This document shows positions 25,473 through 33,650 of a stretch of DNA of 64,000 nucleotides, piece after piece. Each line of letters starts with the position of its first letter. Position 1 is the first letter of the stretch. Source of the stretch: Caldithrix sp964468415 (GTDB lineage Bacteria; Calditrichota; Calditrichia; Calditrichales; Calditrichaceae); the NCBI GenBank assembly GCA_964468415.1, contig CAYXUS010000160.1:4386-68385 (forward strand). Direction: 5' to 3'. Both the position numbers and the translations under genes were made by a program. The notes beneath the pieces are model-generated. The model did no database searches and was not told the origin of the DNA. It saw only the letters and a program-made list of their open reading frames with translations.

Positions 25473-26327
25473 TTAATGTTCAGGATTAACGCTCATCCCG
25501 ATAAACAATGCTGAAAGTATGGTAAAAATATACGCCTGAATAAGCGCAACCAACATCTCAAGAAAATAGTCAAATACGCCAAACCCCACGGACACAGGCG
25601 AAACCCAATAACTTTTAAACATGATGATCAACCCCAGAAAGGCAAAAAGCACGATGTGCCCGGCAATCATATTGGCAAAAAGACGAATGGTCAACGCAAA
25701 ATGCTTGGCCAAAAGCCCCATGATTTCTACAATGAACATTAACGGCGTAAGCAAAACCGGTACTCCGGCCGGAATTAATGACTTGTAGTATCCCAAAAAG
25801 CCGTGTTCCTTAATACCGTAGATCTGCGTAGAGAAAAAGGTAACCAGGGCCAGACCTGCCGTTACGTTAATATTACCCGTGGCCGTGGAAAACATCGGAA
25901 TAAGACCCATCAAATTTGCAATGAGAATAAAGAAGAAGAAAGTAATTAGCAACGGAGTAAATTTTTTGCCGTGTTCTTCGCCCATGTTGGCAATGGCGAT
26001 TTCGTCCCGGACAAACAGAATAAAAATCTCAAGAAAAGCGCCAAGACCGGAGGGCACCAGGCTTTTACCACGAAACGCCAGCTTAAACAGCAAAATAAGG
26101 ATCAGGCCGGCGATCCACAGCATAACCACGTGATTTGTAATGGAAAGGTCGATATTCATGCCTAAAACATGGATGGGATGAAAATGCGGCAATTCGATGC
26201 TAAAACCCGGGAGAATGTGCCATTCGTGACTATTCATAATGTGATGCTGAATCCAGGCGCCGACATTTTCATTCGCATGGGTAGCCACCGTATCGGCCGC
26301 TACGGTCGTTGCATTCAACAATGCCAT
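25473..26327 (-). CDS. atpB: ATP synthase Fo a subunit
   Basis: The stator half-channel subunit, 284 residues with a longer soluble N-terminus than in E. coli and about six membrane helices. The essential Arg is in LTIRLFANMIAGH; helix 4/5 also has the usual GLIPMFSTATGNINVTAGL. The C-terminus has LVALIQAYIFTILSALFI. AGGAAGGA about ten bases before the ATG supports the start. It lies six bases after the AtpI-like gene and before atpE. Confidence 0.96.
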   Translation of the reverse strand: MALLNATTVAADTVATHANENVGAWIQHHIMNSHEWHILPGFSIELPHFHPIHVLGMNIDLSITNHVVMLWIAGLILILLFKLAFRGKSLVPSGLGAFLEIFILFVRDEIAIANMGEEHGKKFTPLLITFFFFILIANLMGLIPMFSTATGNINVTAGLALVTFFSTQIYGIKEHGFLGYYKSLIPAGVPVLLTPLMFIVEIMGLLAKHFALTIRLFANMIAGHIVLFAFLGLIIMFKSYWVSPVSVGFGVFDYFLEMLVALIQAYIFTILSALFIGMSVNPEH

Positions 26328-26333
26328 ATTTTG

Positions 26334-26714
26334 CTATTCCTTCCTGAGATAGCTATTGATTAACCAGATTTCCCAAATTTGATACAAGACATATAATATA
26401 AGTAAAGAAAAAATAAAAGTAAATTGATTCACATCAACAAATTTGATGATAGAAATGATAAGCCCTAACAATATGAGTACCCGTACTCCCATTCCTCCGA
26501 AGAAAGTTTTAAAAAACAAATTCTCCGCTTTGTTAATGGTGTATTTTACCGTAAAAAAGGCGGCGATGATATTCAAGGTAGCAACTATTCCCGAAATCCA
26601 CAAACTTCTTGTCTTGCTTGCGTCAAATTGCAAATGCACACTCAGTTGCCAGCACACCACCGCATAGGCCCCGATAATAACCAGAACTCCCAGAAAAAAT
26701 GTTCTAAGTTTCAT
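26334..26714 (-). CDS. Small membrane protein, ATP synthase subunit I-like
   Basis: The 126 residues have four predicted membrane helices (about 5-25, 38-58, 70-90, 98-120). This size and topology, directly between atpZ and atpB, matches the loosely conserved subunit I/AtpI group, which helps assemble the c ring or load magnesium in some bacteria. No single diagnostic motif is visible, so the call rests on position, length and topology. It starts two bases after the atpZ stop. Confidence 0.7.
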   Translation of the reverse strand: MKLRTFFLGVLVIIGAYAVVCWQLSVHLQFDASKTRSLWISGIVATLNIIAAFFTVKYTINKAENLFFKTFFGGMGVRVLILLGLIISIIKFVDVNQFTFIFSLLILYVLYQIWEIWLINSYLRKE

Positions 26715-26716
26715 GC

Positions 26717-26959
26717 CTACTTTCGATCAAACTTCTTTAAAACTTTAAACATATCGTACAGGCCGAGAGCAAACCCCCAAAAAACACCCACAATAAGCAA
26801 AAAAGGGCTGGTGTTTAATTTGGAATCCAAGTAATAACCCACATAACCGAAAAACAACACCCCGCCAATAATTACGTACGCAATATTCAGGAATGGTGCA
26901 GCCGCCCGAAAGGCGTTTTGCACATCACTTATTTTAGGCTTTTTTTTATTTTGGGCCAT
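26717..26959 (-). CDS. atpZ: AtpZ/AtpI-family membrane protein
   Basis: The 80 residues have two membrane helices. The first part FLNIAYVIIGGVLFFGYVGYY and the second FLLIVGVFWGFALGLYDMFK match AtpZ, with the LD between them (YYLDSKLNTSP). AtpZ is a partner of AtpI in c-ring assembly and has been linked to Mg/Ca transport. It overlaps the end of the bactofilin gene by 14 bp, tying the atp genes to the upstream bactofilin-M23-ParAB transcript. Confidence 0.82.
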   Translation of the reverse strand: MAQNKKKPKISDVQNAFRAAAPFLNIAYVIIGGVLFFGYVGYYLDSKLNTSPFLLIVGVFWGFALGLYDMFKVLKKFDRK

Positions 26960-27350
26960 TTTCTTTGTCTGTCACACTTTTCATGGGAGCCACCTTGTCC
27001 CCAAGCCCCATATCCGAGGTGCCCTGAAAGACGGCTCCTTCATCGATGATCAATTTACTGGCTTTCAGCTCACCGATCATGCTGGAGCGGGCTTCCAGAA
27101 CCAATTTTTGTTTGATGAAAAGTTTGCCTTTAATTTTACCACCAATAATTGCATTATTAGCCTGAATCTCTCCTTCGATTTCACCGGTTTCGCCCACGGT
27201 TAATGTATTTTTGCAAATGACCTTACCATTAACCTTACCATCAATCCGCAAGCTGCTCTCTGTGGTAATTTCTCCGGTAACCGAAGTCCCTTTTCCAATA
27301 AAATTAAGCTCGGTAGAGCCTGCCTCGTTACCTGTGCCTTTAAATGCCAT
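26946..27350 (-). CDS. Bactofilin (polymer-forming cytoskeletal protein)
   Basis: A cytosolic or membrane-associated filament protein. The 134 residues show the regular beta-helix rhythm of the DUF583 fold: NFIGKGTSVTGEITTESSLR, IDGKVNGKVICKNTLTVG, GEIEGEIQANNAIIGGKIKG. Short disordered tails flank it. It lies 15 bp after an M23 endopeptidase gene with an N-terminal cytoplasmic tail. Bactofilin-M23 pairs are known to pattern cell-wall growth (CcmA/Csd in Helicobacter, BacA/LmdC in alphaproteobacteria). Confidence 0.93.
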   Translation of the reverse strand: MAFKGTGNEAGSTELNFIGKGTSVTGEITTESSLRIDGKVNGKVICKNTLTVGETGEIEGEIQANNAIIGGKIKGKLFIKQKLVLEARSSMIGELKASKLIIDEGAVFQGTSDMGLGDKVAPMKSVTDKENGPK

Positions 27351-27365
27351 ATCTGCCTCACTTTT

Positions 27366-28166
27366 TTACTTTATTTCTTCATTTAAATAATAGATGGGAT
27401 TGACCGGCTTGCCGTTGTACCATATTTCGTAATGCAAATGCGGCCCGGAAGTGATCTTCCCCGTGTTTCCCAACAGGGCGATTACCTGCCCTTTTTTAAC
27501 ACGCTCCAACTCTCCCACCATATTTATTTGATTGTGCTTGTAAATGGTCAAATAACCCAGCGCATGCCACAGCACCAGCACATTCCCGCCGTCATTCGTC
27601 CATCCTTCAAAAACGACCACCCCATCGGCAGGGGCACGGATGGGCGTGTTGGTTTGCGCGGCAATGTCAATACCCAGATGAGCATCATTAAACAAAGAAC
27701 TAGCCTCAAAGCCCCGCGCAATAAATCCTTCTACCGGCACCAACGACGGAATGCTATTATACAAGCTCCCCGTTCGTTCGATGTGCATTCGTTCAAAGTT
27801 CATCTGCGTCATGGCTACCGTGTCACCGGGAACGCTCTCCGGCACTTTGATGTAGCCCTGAATGGACGAACGAATCTTTTTCTCGTAATTGCGCAACAGG
27901 GTCAATTCTTCTTTCAGCTTGTCCACCTGCTGAAGACTTTTGACCAGTTTAAAATTTTCTTCCTTTAGGTGATTGTTTTCCAGAATTAAAGAACCCATCT
28001 TCCAGTAGGCTAAAAAGCCCCCGGCAACCAAAATAAAAAAGACAACCAGCACCCCAATAATAAGGCGCACCGTACCCACGCGTAGCCGTAAAGAACGCGG
28101 CTCTTCCCTTCCATCGGGGATCATCAAAAAATTAATGTATTTTTTTTCCGGCTTGCGATGCGCCAT
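27366..28166 (-). CDS. M23 peptidase with N-terminal membrane anchor, bactofilin-linked
   Basis: A LytM-type zinc endopeptidase or a degenerate activator, 266 residues. A cytoplasmic tail of about 30 residues (YINFLMIPDGREEPRSLRL) precedes one membrane helix (about 33-55) and a coiled coil (about 58-100). The M23 domain follows at about 160-260. Zinc-site motifs are seen as HLGIDIAA and HLHYEIW, with an extra His in YKHNQ. Two HxxxD and HxH elements suggest an active enzyme. Position next to bactofilin implies recruitment by the filament through the cytoplasmic tail. A second protein with the same layout lies at 53820-54770. Confidence 0.9.
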   Translation of the reverse strand: MAHRKPEKKYINFLMIPDGREEPRSLRLRVGTVRLIIGVLVVFFILVAGGFLAYWKMGSLILENNHLKEENFKLVKSLQQVDKLKEELTLLRNYEKKIRSSIQGYIKVPESVPGDTVAMTQMNFERMHIERTGSLYNSIPSLVPVEGFIARGFEASSLFNDAHLGIDIAAQTNTPIRAPADGVVVFEGWTNDGGNVLVLWHALGYLTIYKHNQINMVGELERVKKGQVIALLGNTGKITSGPHLHYEIWYNGKPVNPIYYLNEEIK

Positions 28167-28178
28167 GCGTTCCCAACC

Positions 28179-29051
28179 TTACTCTTTTAAACGTTCGAAA
28201 ATTTCGTACAGGCGATTTAAATCTTCCGGGGAATAGAATTCGATTTCGATACTGCCCCCTTCCCGACGGGAACGGATATTGACCTTGGTACCAAAAATAT
28301 CGCGCAATTCGGATTCCATTTTTTGGATGTACACCGAACGTTTGGGTTTGATACTTTTCTTCTCAACCTGTTCATCCGCCGCGCGCACCAATTGCTCTAC
28401 CTTGCGCACCGACAATTTGTTTTTAATAATCTTTTTCCAGATTTGTTCCTGAATTTGCGCATCGTTTACGGCCAACAATGCCCGCGCATGCCCCATAGTG
28501 ATTTCTTCGCGTTTAACACTTTCCTGAATTTTCGGGGGCAGTTTAAGCAGACGCAGAAAATTTGTAATGGTTGTCCGATCTTTTCCGATTTTTTTGGCAA
28601 CTTCTTCCTGCGTCAAATTACACTCATCAATTAAACGCTGGTAGGCCTGAGCCTGTTCAATAGCATTCAGGTAGTCGCGCTGCACGTTTTCGATAAGCGC
28701 CAACTCCAGCATCTCTTCCTTGCTTTCCACCTGAATAAGGTAAGCAGGAATCTTTTCGTAGCCCAACTCCGTCACCGCACGTAAGCGGCGTTCACCGGCG
28801 ATCAATTCGTAGCCCTGCTCTACCTTGCGCACCGTAATGGGTTGAATGATCCCGTTTTCCTCAATGGAGCGCTTTAGTTCTTCCAGCTTGTTCGGATCAA
28901 AATCCTGTCGCGGCTGGTAAGGATTCGGCCGGATCAATGCCACTTCGATATCGGTTAACGTACCTTGCTTAGAAGCGCTATTCTCAGGTGTTGGCGGCTT
29001 ATCGGGAATAAGGGCGCTTAACCCCCGTCCCAGCCTATTTGTCTTCTTCAC
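28179..29051 (-). CDS. parB: Chromosome partitioning protein ParB
   Basis: A parS-binding CTPase clamp. The 290 residues carry RLGRGLSALIPD at the N-terminus, the CTP-binding motifs IRPNPYQPR and GERRLRA, then the helix-turn-helix LTQEEVAKKIGKDRTTITNFLRLL and HARALLA. A C-terminal dimerisation helix follows. The start chosen is GTG at 29051, six bases after AGGAAG inside the end of parA; a TTG one codon earlier is the alternative. Overlap with parA is 17 bp. No parS site was identified by eye. Confidence 0.95.
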   Translation of the reverse strand: MKKTNRLGRGLSALIPDKPPTPENSASKQGTLTDIEVALIRPNPYQPRQDFDPNKLEELKRSIEENGIIQPITVRKVEQGYELIAGERRLRAVTELGYEKIPAYLIQVESKEEMLELALIENVQRDYLNAIEQAQAYQRLIDECNLTQEEVAKKIGKDRTTITNFLRLLKLPPKIQESVKREEITMGHARALLAVNDAQIQEQIWKKIIKNKLSVRKVEQLVRAADEQVEKKSIKPKRSVYIQKMESELRDIFGTKVNIRSRREGGSIEIEFYSPEDLNRLYEIFERLKE

Positions 29052-29802
29052 CAATAACTTCCTCTGCCAGACTAATGTAATCTTGACTTCCTACACACAC
29101 CGCATCGTACATAATGATAGGCTTGCCAAAACTGGGCGCTTCCCCCAAACGCACGTTGCGATGAATGACGGTATTGTACACTTTTTCCTTAAAATACTCC
29201 CGCACTTCTTGCGCCACCTGATTGCACAAATTCAGGCGGTTGTCGTACATGGTTAGCAGCACACCTTCGATGCTCAAATTCGGGTTCAGATTTTTTTGCA
29301 CCAGATGCACCGTATTCAACAACTGAGACAACCCTTCCAGGGCGTAATATTCGCACTGAATGGGAATAATCACCGAATCGGCCGCCGTAAGCGCATTTAA
29401 CGTAAGCAAGCTTAAAGAAGGCGGGCAATCGACAAAAATGTAATCGTATTTATCTTTAACGGGCAATAGCTTTTCCTTAAGGCGCTGTTCCCGATTGGGC
29501 ATTTCCACCATTTCAATCTCGGCGCCAACCAGACGGATATGAGAAGGGACAATCTCCAGGAAAGGCACGCTGGTTTTTGTAATCACTTCTTCGATGGGAA
29601 TGTCATCCATTAAAAGTTCGTAGGTCGAATAATTTTGCTCGTCCGGCACCAGACCCAGACCACTGGTCGCATTGGCCTGCGGATCGATATCGACCAGCAA
29701 TACGCTTTTTTCGGCAACGGCAATGCAACTGGAAAGATTAATAGCCGTGGTCGTTTTACCCACACCGCCTTTTTGGTTAGTAATCGTAATAATTTTACCC
29801 AT
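29035..29802 (-). CDS. parA: Chromosome partitioning ATPase ParA/Soj
   Basis: A Walker-type ATPase that positions ParB-parS complexes. The 255 residues have the deviant Walker A KGGVGKTTTAINL near the N-terminus, VDIDPQANATSGLG, and Walker B FVDCPPSLSLLTLNAL. The family C-terminus includes NVRLGEAPSFGKPI. It is the first gene of the parA-parB-M23-bactofilin-atp run. The 618 bp upstream contains an IS remnant and no further gene. Confidence 0.96.
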   Translation of the reverse strand: MGKIITITNQKGGVGKTTTAINLSSCIAVAEKSVLLVDIDPQANATSGLGLVPDEQNYSTYELLMDDIPIEEVITKTSVPFLEIVPSHIRLVGAEIEMVEMPNREQRLKEKLLPVKDKYDYIFVDCPPSLSLLTLNALTAADSVIIPIQCEYYALEGLSQLLNTVHLVQKNLNPNLSIEGVLLTMYDNRLNLCNQVAQEVREYFKEKVYNTVIHRNVRLGEAPSFGKPIIMYDAVCVGSQDYISLAEEVIGEEDK

Positions 29803-30420
29803 AGTGCGATCCGTCTTCCTCTAATTATTTTAAAATTGGCAATTTAACTCTCTACTGAAATCAAATCAAGCCGATTTTGCCGCGCGCTGGCTATCCCCCA
29901 AAATTTTACCACCACTTTTTTAGTAAAATTTTTTTCTTGCATGAATACCCCATGGTATTACATCTGTACTTGTCCGCCTTTAAGCAGACCAAAGAAACTT
30001 TTTATGTTCCGGTTTATTGAAATCGGTTTTAAATGAATGGATAACTGCCAAAGCTTGATTTGCACGGCCTGCGTAAATTTTGTTATCGACATGATGGCTT
30101 CTCCTTTTTTTGTGTTTTTTTTCTATAAAAATTTACAACAGGGGAAGCCATCTTTTTGTGATATTTTCACACTTTCAATGATCATTTAGCCCTTGCGTAT
30201 CAAGGGATTACGGGAATTTGCTGCCTTATTTTTTTGGGGGACATTCAGACAATATTTTTATGGTGTTCCTGATTTTTATTTTCCTTAAATAGCCTTCTGT
30301 GACTATTACCAAGCCTTTGATCAATTTTGTGCGCATCTTTTGATAAAACTTTTTGCTTTCCGTTTCGGTTTTCTTTAAATTGTGTGCAAATTTAAAGTTA
30401 GACTTTAAAAATGAACAGAT
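29803..30420. other. Gene-free stretch between parA and the first DUF4143 ATPase
   Basis: 618 bp without an intact gene. The first 150 bp are AT-rich and must hold the parA promoter; no convincing -35/-10 pair was picked. From about 29961 to 30250 it contains a decayed insertion-sequence end (listed separately). The remaining 170 bp up to 30420 are AT-rich and presumably hold the promoter of the plus-strand ATPase. Confidence 0.7.
29961..30250 (-). mobile_element. Insertion-sequence 5' end remnant, copy A
   Basis: On the minus strand an ATG at 30092 follows GGAGAAG and opens a 43-codon fragment starting MSITKFTQAVQIKLWQ and ending GLLKGGQVQM before a stop. It looks like the beginning of an IS4-type transposase. 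Comparison with copy B shows a frameshift after LWQ: copy B reads FTHSFETDFSKPEHKK where copy A reads in another frame. The non-coding leader upstream (30093-30250) is also conserved in copy B, and similarity ends at about GGGGACA (30237-30243), probably near the IS terminus. The rest of the element is gone. Confidence 0.65.
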
Positions 30421-31596
30421 ATGAAACTGATTCCGCGCCACATTGAAACTATTCTTATAGAGTTATCCCGGCAATATCCTGTTATAACAATAACAGGCCC
30501 CCGACAATCCGGAAAAACCACGCTGGTAAAGAAACTCTTTGCAGGTAAAAAATATTTGAGTCTGGAGAACCCGGATCAACGGGAATTGGCATTAAGCGAT
30601 CCCCGGGCATTTTTAAAGGAAATTCAGGACGGGGCTATTTTAGATGAAATACAACGGGCTCCTGATATTTTATCCTATCTTCAGGAAGTTGTTGATAATT
30701 CAACGGAAAAAGGCAAATATATTTTAACCGGAAGCAATCAATTTTCTTTATTGGACAATATCTCGCAATCACTGGCTGGCAGAACGGTTCTACTTAAACT
30801 CTTACCTTTCTCACTTATTGAGATAAAAGAATATATTGCCCATCTTACTACCGATGAGTTAATGTATCAGGGGTTCTATCCGGGAATTTATAGGAATAAT
30901 TTGAATCCCACCATCGCTTACCGCAGTTATTATGAGACCTATATCGAAAGAGATTTACGGCAATTGATATATGTAAAAGATTTGACTCTGTTTCAAAAGT
31001 TTGTCCGCTTATGCGCCGGTAGAATCGGTCAAATCTTTAATGCCCATCAGTTGTCTAACGAAGTGGGTGTAAGCGTGCCTACGATTAAATCGTGGCTTTC
31101 CATTCTGCAAGCTTCTTACGTGGTCTTTTTATTGCCTCCGTATTTTGAAAATATTAAGAAGCGCCTGATTAAGTCGCCAAAACTCTATTTTTACGATGTC
31201 GGATTGGCAGCGTATCTTCTGGGGATTGAAGCACCCGGTCAACTTTCACGCGATCCGCTGCGTGGCGCATTGTTCGAGAATCTGGTCATTACTGAGTTAA
31301 TCAAAGCCCGCTACAATCAAGCTCTGGAGTCTAATCTCTACTTCTTTAGAGACAGCCATCAAAACGAGGTGGATGTTGTTTTTAAACAAGGTTCCTGGTT
31401 CACCACGGCTGAAATAAAATCCGCGCAAACGTTTACGCCCTATTTTTTGAAAGGGTTGAACTATTTCAGAAAATTATTTCCGGAACGGATGAAAAGTGAA
31501 TTTCTGGTTTACGACGGCGAACTTGAACAGGACATCCAGGGCATTCATGTGACCAATTATCGCACCATTGCCGAGAAATTTTTCTCTAACAAATAA
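30421..31596 (+). CDS. AAA ATPase with C-terminal DUF4143 domain
   Basis: The 391 residues have Walker A GPRQSGKTTLV at about 26-35 and Walker B ILDEIQRAPDIL at about 74-85, then sensor TGSNQFSLLDNISQSLAGR. The DUF4143 half has SYYETYIERDLRQL, a winged-helix-like section (LSNEVGVSVPTIKSWLSIL) and the nuclease-like segment DSHQNEVDVVFKQG ... AEIKSAQ, which resembles a PD-(D/E)XK site. The family is common and mobile in bacteria and archaea; its biological role is largely unknown. It converges with a second family member at 31988-33157, and both lie between two copies of an IS remnant. Confidence 0.9.
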   Translation: MKLIPRHIETILIELSRQYPVITITGPRQSGKTTLVKKLFAGKKYLSLENPDQRELALSDPRAFLKEIQDGAILDEIQRAPDILSYLQEVVDNSTEKGKYILTGSNQFSLLDNISQSLAGRTVLLKLLPFSLIEIKEYIAHLTTDELMYQGFYPGIYRNNLNPTIAYRSYYETYIERDLRQLIYVKDLTLFQKFVRLCAGRIGQIFNAHQLSNEVGVSVPTIKSWLSILQASYVVFLLPPYFENIKKRLIKSPKLYFYDVGLAAYLLGIEAPGQLSRDPLRGALFENLVITELIKARYNQALESNLYFFRDSHQNEVDVVFKQGSWFTTAEIKSAQTFTPYFLKGLNYFRKLFPERMKSEFLVYDGELEQDIQGIHVTNYRTIAEKFFSNK

Positions 31597-31987
31597 ATGA
31601 TTCGATAAGCACAAATTGGTCCGCCCGATCATATTCAGCGTGGAATGGATTACATTGTAAGCAACACATGCAGGAGCGCATCGCAGCACAAGGTGTATTC
31701 GCATTGGTAATTAACTCGGGATCATAGACATAACTACAATCACTGACATGGCCATTTAGTAGGAAGGGGAACCTAAGGGATGAGGGTAAATAAATTTCTG
31801 CCCCCAAAAGTAAAAAATTAATTATTAAGTTACTACACACATCTTCTCCGCTGCACAATCTTCGTCTGCAGAGAGATTTGCAATAGGGCTATTCTGCCAG
31901 TAAGTGTTTAGTTCATAACCAAAATGATATTGATCCTATTCAATATTCATGCGCGCCAGAAAGAAAAAATCATCAACCTAAAGAATC
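31597..31987. other. Gene-free stretch between convergent DUF4143 ATPase genes
   Basis: 391 bp between two convergent stop codons. No intact gene seen. A protein-like minus-strand string (YELNTYWQNSPIANLS, ending near MCVVT, about 31847-31935) is preceded by an in-frame TAG, so it may be a gene relic. No strong terminator hairpin was found for either ATPase. Confidence 0.6.
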
Positions 31988-33151
31988 TTACAAAGTTAAA
32001 TTCAGGTAGTCATTAAACGACAGCACTTTCATTTTACGCTCTGCCGGGAACTGCTCAAAAAATGCCGCCTGCTTACCGTCCAATTCTTTTTCGTATTTGA
32101 CTTCAAGCAAGGTGTCGTCAAAATAAAAATCCAGTTCCAACCCATTTTGATAAACATAACACGGCCGCCGATTTTTTATTTTCAGATAAACCAGATTCTC
32201 AAATACCGCGCCCTTATCCCGAAATCCGGTGAAATAATTGCGGATGCCCACGTCAGCCGCATAAATTTTTCGGGGCGCCCGTAATCGTTCATTTAATTTA
32301 CCGCACCGTTCGATGGTATAAATAAGAAAGGTTTGGCGAAAGTATTCCAGATAGCGTCTTACCGTATCGGGCGATACGCCCATGACTTTGGCAATTTTAT
32401 TAATACTGATTTGTTTGCCGGAACGCTCCATAATTAAACGACACATATCTTTAATTCCGCTTACATCCCGCAAACCGTGCAGGGAGATAATATCTTTATA
32501 AATGATCCCCTCTATCAAATTTTCCAGATAACTGATATCTTCGGTTATTACATATTCCGGCATACCGCCCATCTGCATATATTTTTCAAAATGAGATTCC
32601 AGCAGGTAACTTTCCGAACGCCGGGGTTTTAGACCTTTAAATTCCAAAAATTCCTCAAAATCCAGCGGCATCACTTCTATGATTCGGGCACGACCGGTCA
32701 AGAGCGCTCTGGTATCCTGTAAAATGGAAGCCGAAGACGATGAAGCGAATATTTTAACATTTTCCCGATCATACAAGTTTTTCAGCTCTTGGTGGATTTT
32801 CGGACGATTGGCCACTTCATCAAAAAACAGATAGACTTTTTCTTCAAGAGATAATTGAAACACCTTTCGGTAGGCGCGCAGGATGTCCGATATGGAAAAC
32901 GGTTCTAACGGAATGGCATCCAGCGAAACGTACAGAATGAATCGAGGCTCTAATTTTTGTAAAAGCTTTGTAATGAACATTTTCATCATGGTGGTCTTGC
33001 CCACGCGCCGCAGACCGGTTATTAAAACGATATCTTTGTTGGACAAATTTTTTTGCAAAATATCGAGGTAATACCTTCTGGGAATAAATGGCGGCGAATA
33101 GGTTTGTTCCCACCAGGGGTTGTATTTAAAGAGTTCTTCTGCAATGTCCAC
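31988..33151 (-). CDS. AAA ATPase with C-terminal DUF4143 domain (second, divergent subtype)
   Basis: About 387 residues. Walker A is GLRRVGKTTMM at about 45-55 and Walker B YLFFDEVANRP. FASSSSASILQDTRALLTGR is the sensor region and MPLDFEEFLEFKG the domain junction. The DUF4143 part has IIYKDIISLHGL, a winged helix (ISINKIAKVMGVSPDTVRRYLEYF) and ELDFYFDDTLLEVKYEKEL, which is nuclease-like. GTG at 33151 is preferred because AAGGA lies seven bases upstream; GTG at 33157 is too close to it. A long palindrome sits directly upstream. It differs strongly from the neighbour at 30421, so it is not a recent duplicate. Confidence 0.88.
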   Translation of the reverse strand: MDIAEELFKYNPWWEQTYSPPFIPRRYYLDILQKNLSNKDIVLITGLRRVGKTTMMKMFITKLLQKLEPRFILYVSLDAIPLEPFSISDILRAYRKVFQLSLEEKVYLFFDEVANRPKIHQELKNLYDRENVKIFASSSSASILQDTRALLTGRARIIEVMPLDFEEFLEFKGLKPRRSESYLLESHFEKYMQMGGMPEYVITEDISYLENLIEGIIYKDIISLHGLRDVSGIKDMCRLIMERSGKQISINKIAKVMGVSPDTVRRYLEYFRQTFLIYTIERCGKLNERLRAPRKIYAADVGIRNYFTGFRDKGAVFENLVYLKIKNRRPCYVYQNGLELDFYFDDTLLEVKYEKELDGKQAAFFEQFPAERKMKVLSFNDYLNLTL

Positions 33152-33179
33152 AATCACATCCTTAACGATTAATGGCTCG

Positions 33180-33213
33180 CTATCGTATAAAATCGAACAA
33201 TATTATACGATAG
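33180..33213. promoter_or_regulatory. Palindrome upstream of the minus-strand DUF4143 ATPase, possible operator
   Basis: Perfect inverted repeat CTATCGTATAA (33180-33190) and TTATACGATAG (33203-33213) with a 12-base spacer, 29 bp before the ATPase start. It is AT-rich and overlaps where the promoter should lie. It would suit a dimeric regulator, or the ATPase's own winged-helix domain; no T-run follows, so it is not a terminator. Confidence 0.5.
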
Positions 33214-33274
33214 TATCGAATAAAAAGCAAGTGATATCCATACACCAACTTGTCCACAATAAATAAAAAATGAA

Positions 33275-33335
33275 AGATAGGCCTCAGATTTTTTAAATTT
33301 ATTTGACACACAAAAAATAAAAAGGAGGCCTATCT
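33275..33335 (+). repeat. Inverted repeat upstream of transposase remnant
   Basis: An 11-base perfect stem (AGATAGGCCTC at 33275-33285, GAGGCCTATCT at 33325-33335) with a 39-base AT-rich loop. The right arm includes an AGGAGG sequence. It lies 13 bp before the presumed transposase ATG at 33349. Insertion sequences often carry such a hairpin to block translation from read-through transcripts; that role is inferred here. Confidence 0.55.
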
Positions 33336-33348
33336 GACGAATAAAGTT

Positions 33349-33650
33349 ATGAGTATTTTAGTCAAATTCTACAATTATTTCCAAAGAATGAATTTATGCA
33401 ATTTGTTTCAGAGACAGAATCGCAAAAACGATTAAAGGGTTTTCGAGTTGGGATCAATTTGTATCCATGCTGTTTTGTCAATTGGGTAAAGCCCAAAGTT
33501 TACGTGAGATCAGTTATGGATTAGCTCCTTTTCAAGGGAAGCTTAATCACTTAGGTTTGTCCAGGCCGCCCAATCGTTCAACCTTATCATATGCCAATGA
33601 ACATCGTCCCTGGCAGTTGTATCAGAGACTTTTTTATGTTCCGGTTTGCT
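33349..33650 (+). pseudogene. IS4-family (DUF4372-type) transposase, frameshifted N-terminal fragment
   Basis: With one base restored in each of two T-runs (near 33356 and 33442), the region reads MSIFSQILQLFPKNEFMQF, then SETESQKRLKGFSSWDQFVS, MLFCQLGKAQSLREISYGL and LGLSRPPNRSTLSYANEHRP. This is the typical start of DUF4372-containing IS4 transposases. It stops abruptly after YQRLFY at about 33639, where sequence of a different IS remnant begins, so the catalytic DDE region is missing. No function is expected. Confidence 0.75.

Noticed and set aside
31586..31858. A 90-codon Cys-containing minus-strand frame after the first DUF4143 gene
   Set aside because: It overlaps the end of the ATPase gene, has no RBS and no recognisable motif. 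At most the neighbouring string at 31847-31935 is a relic, and that has an in-frame stop.
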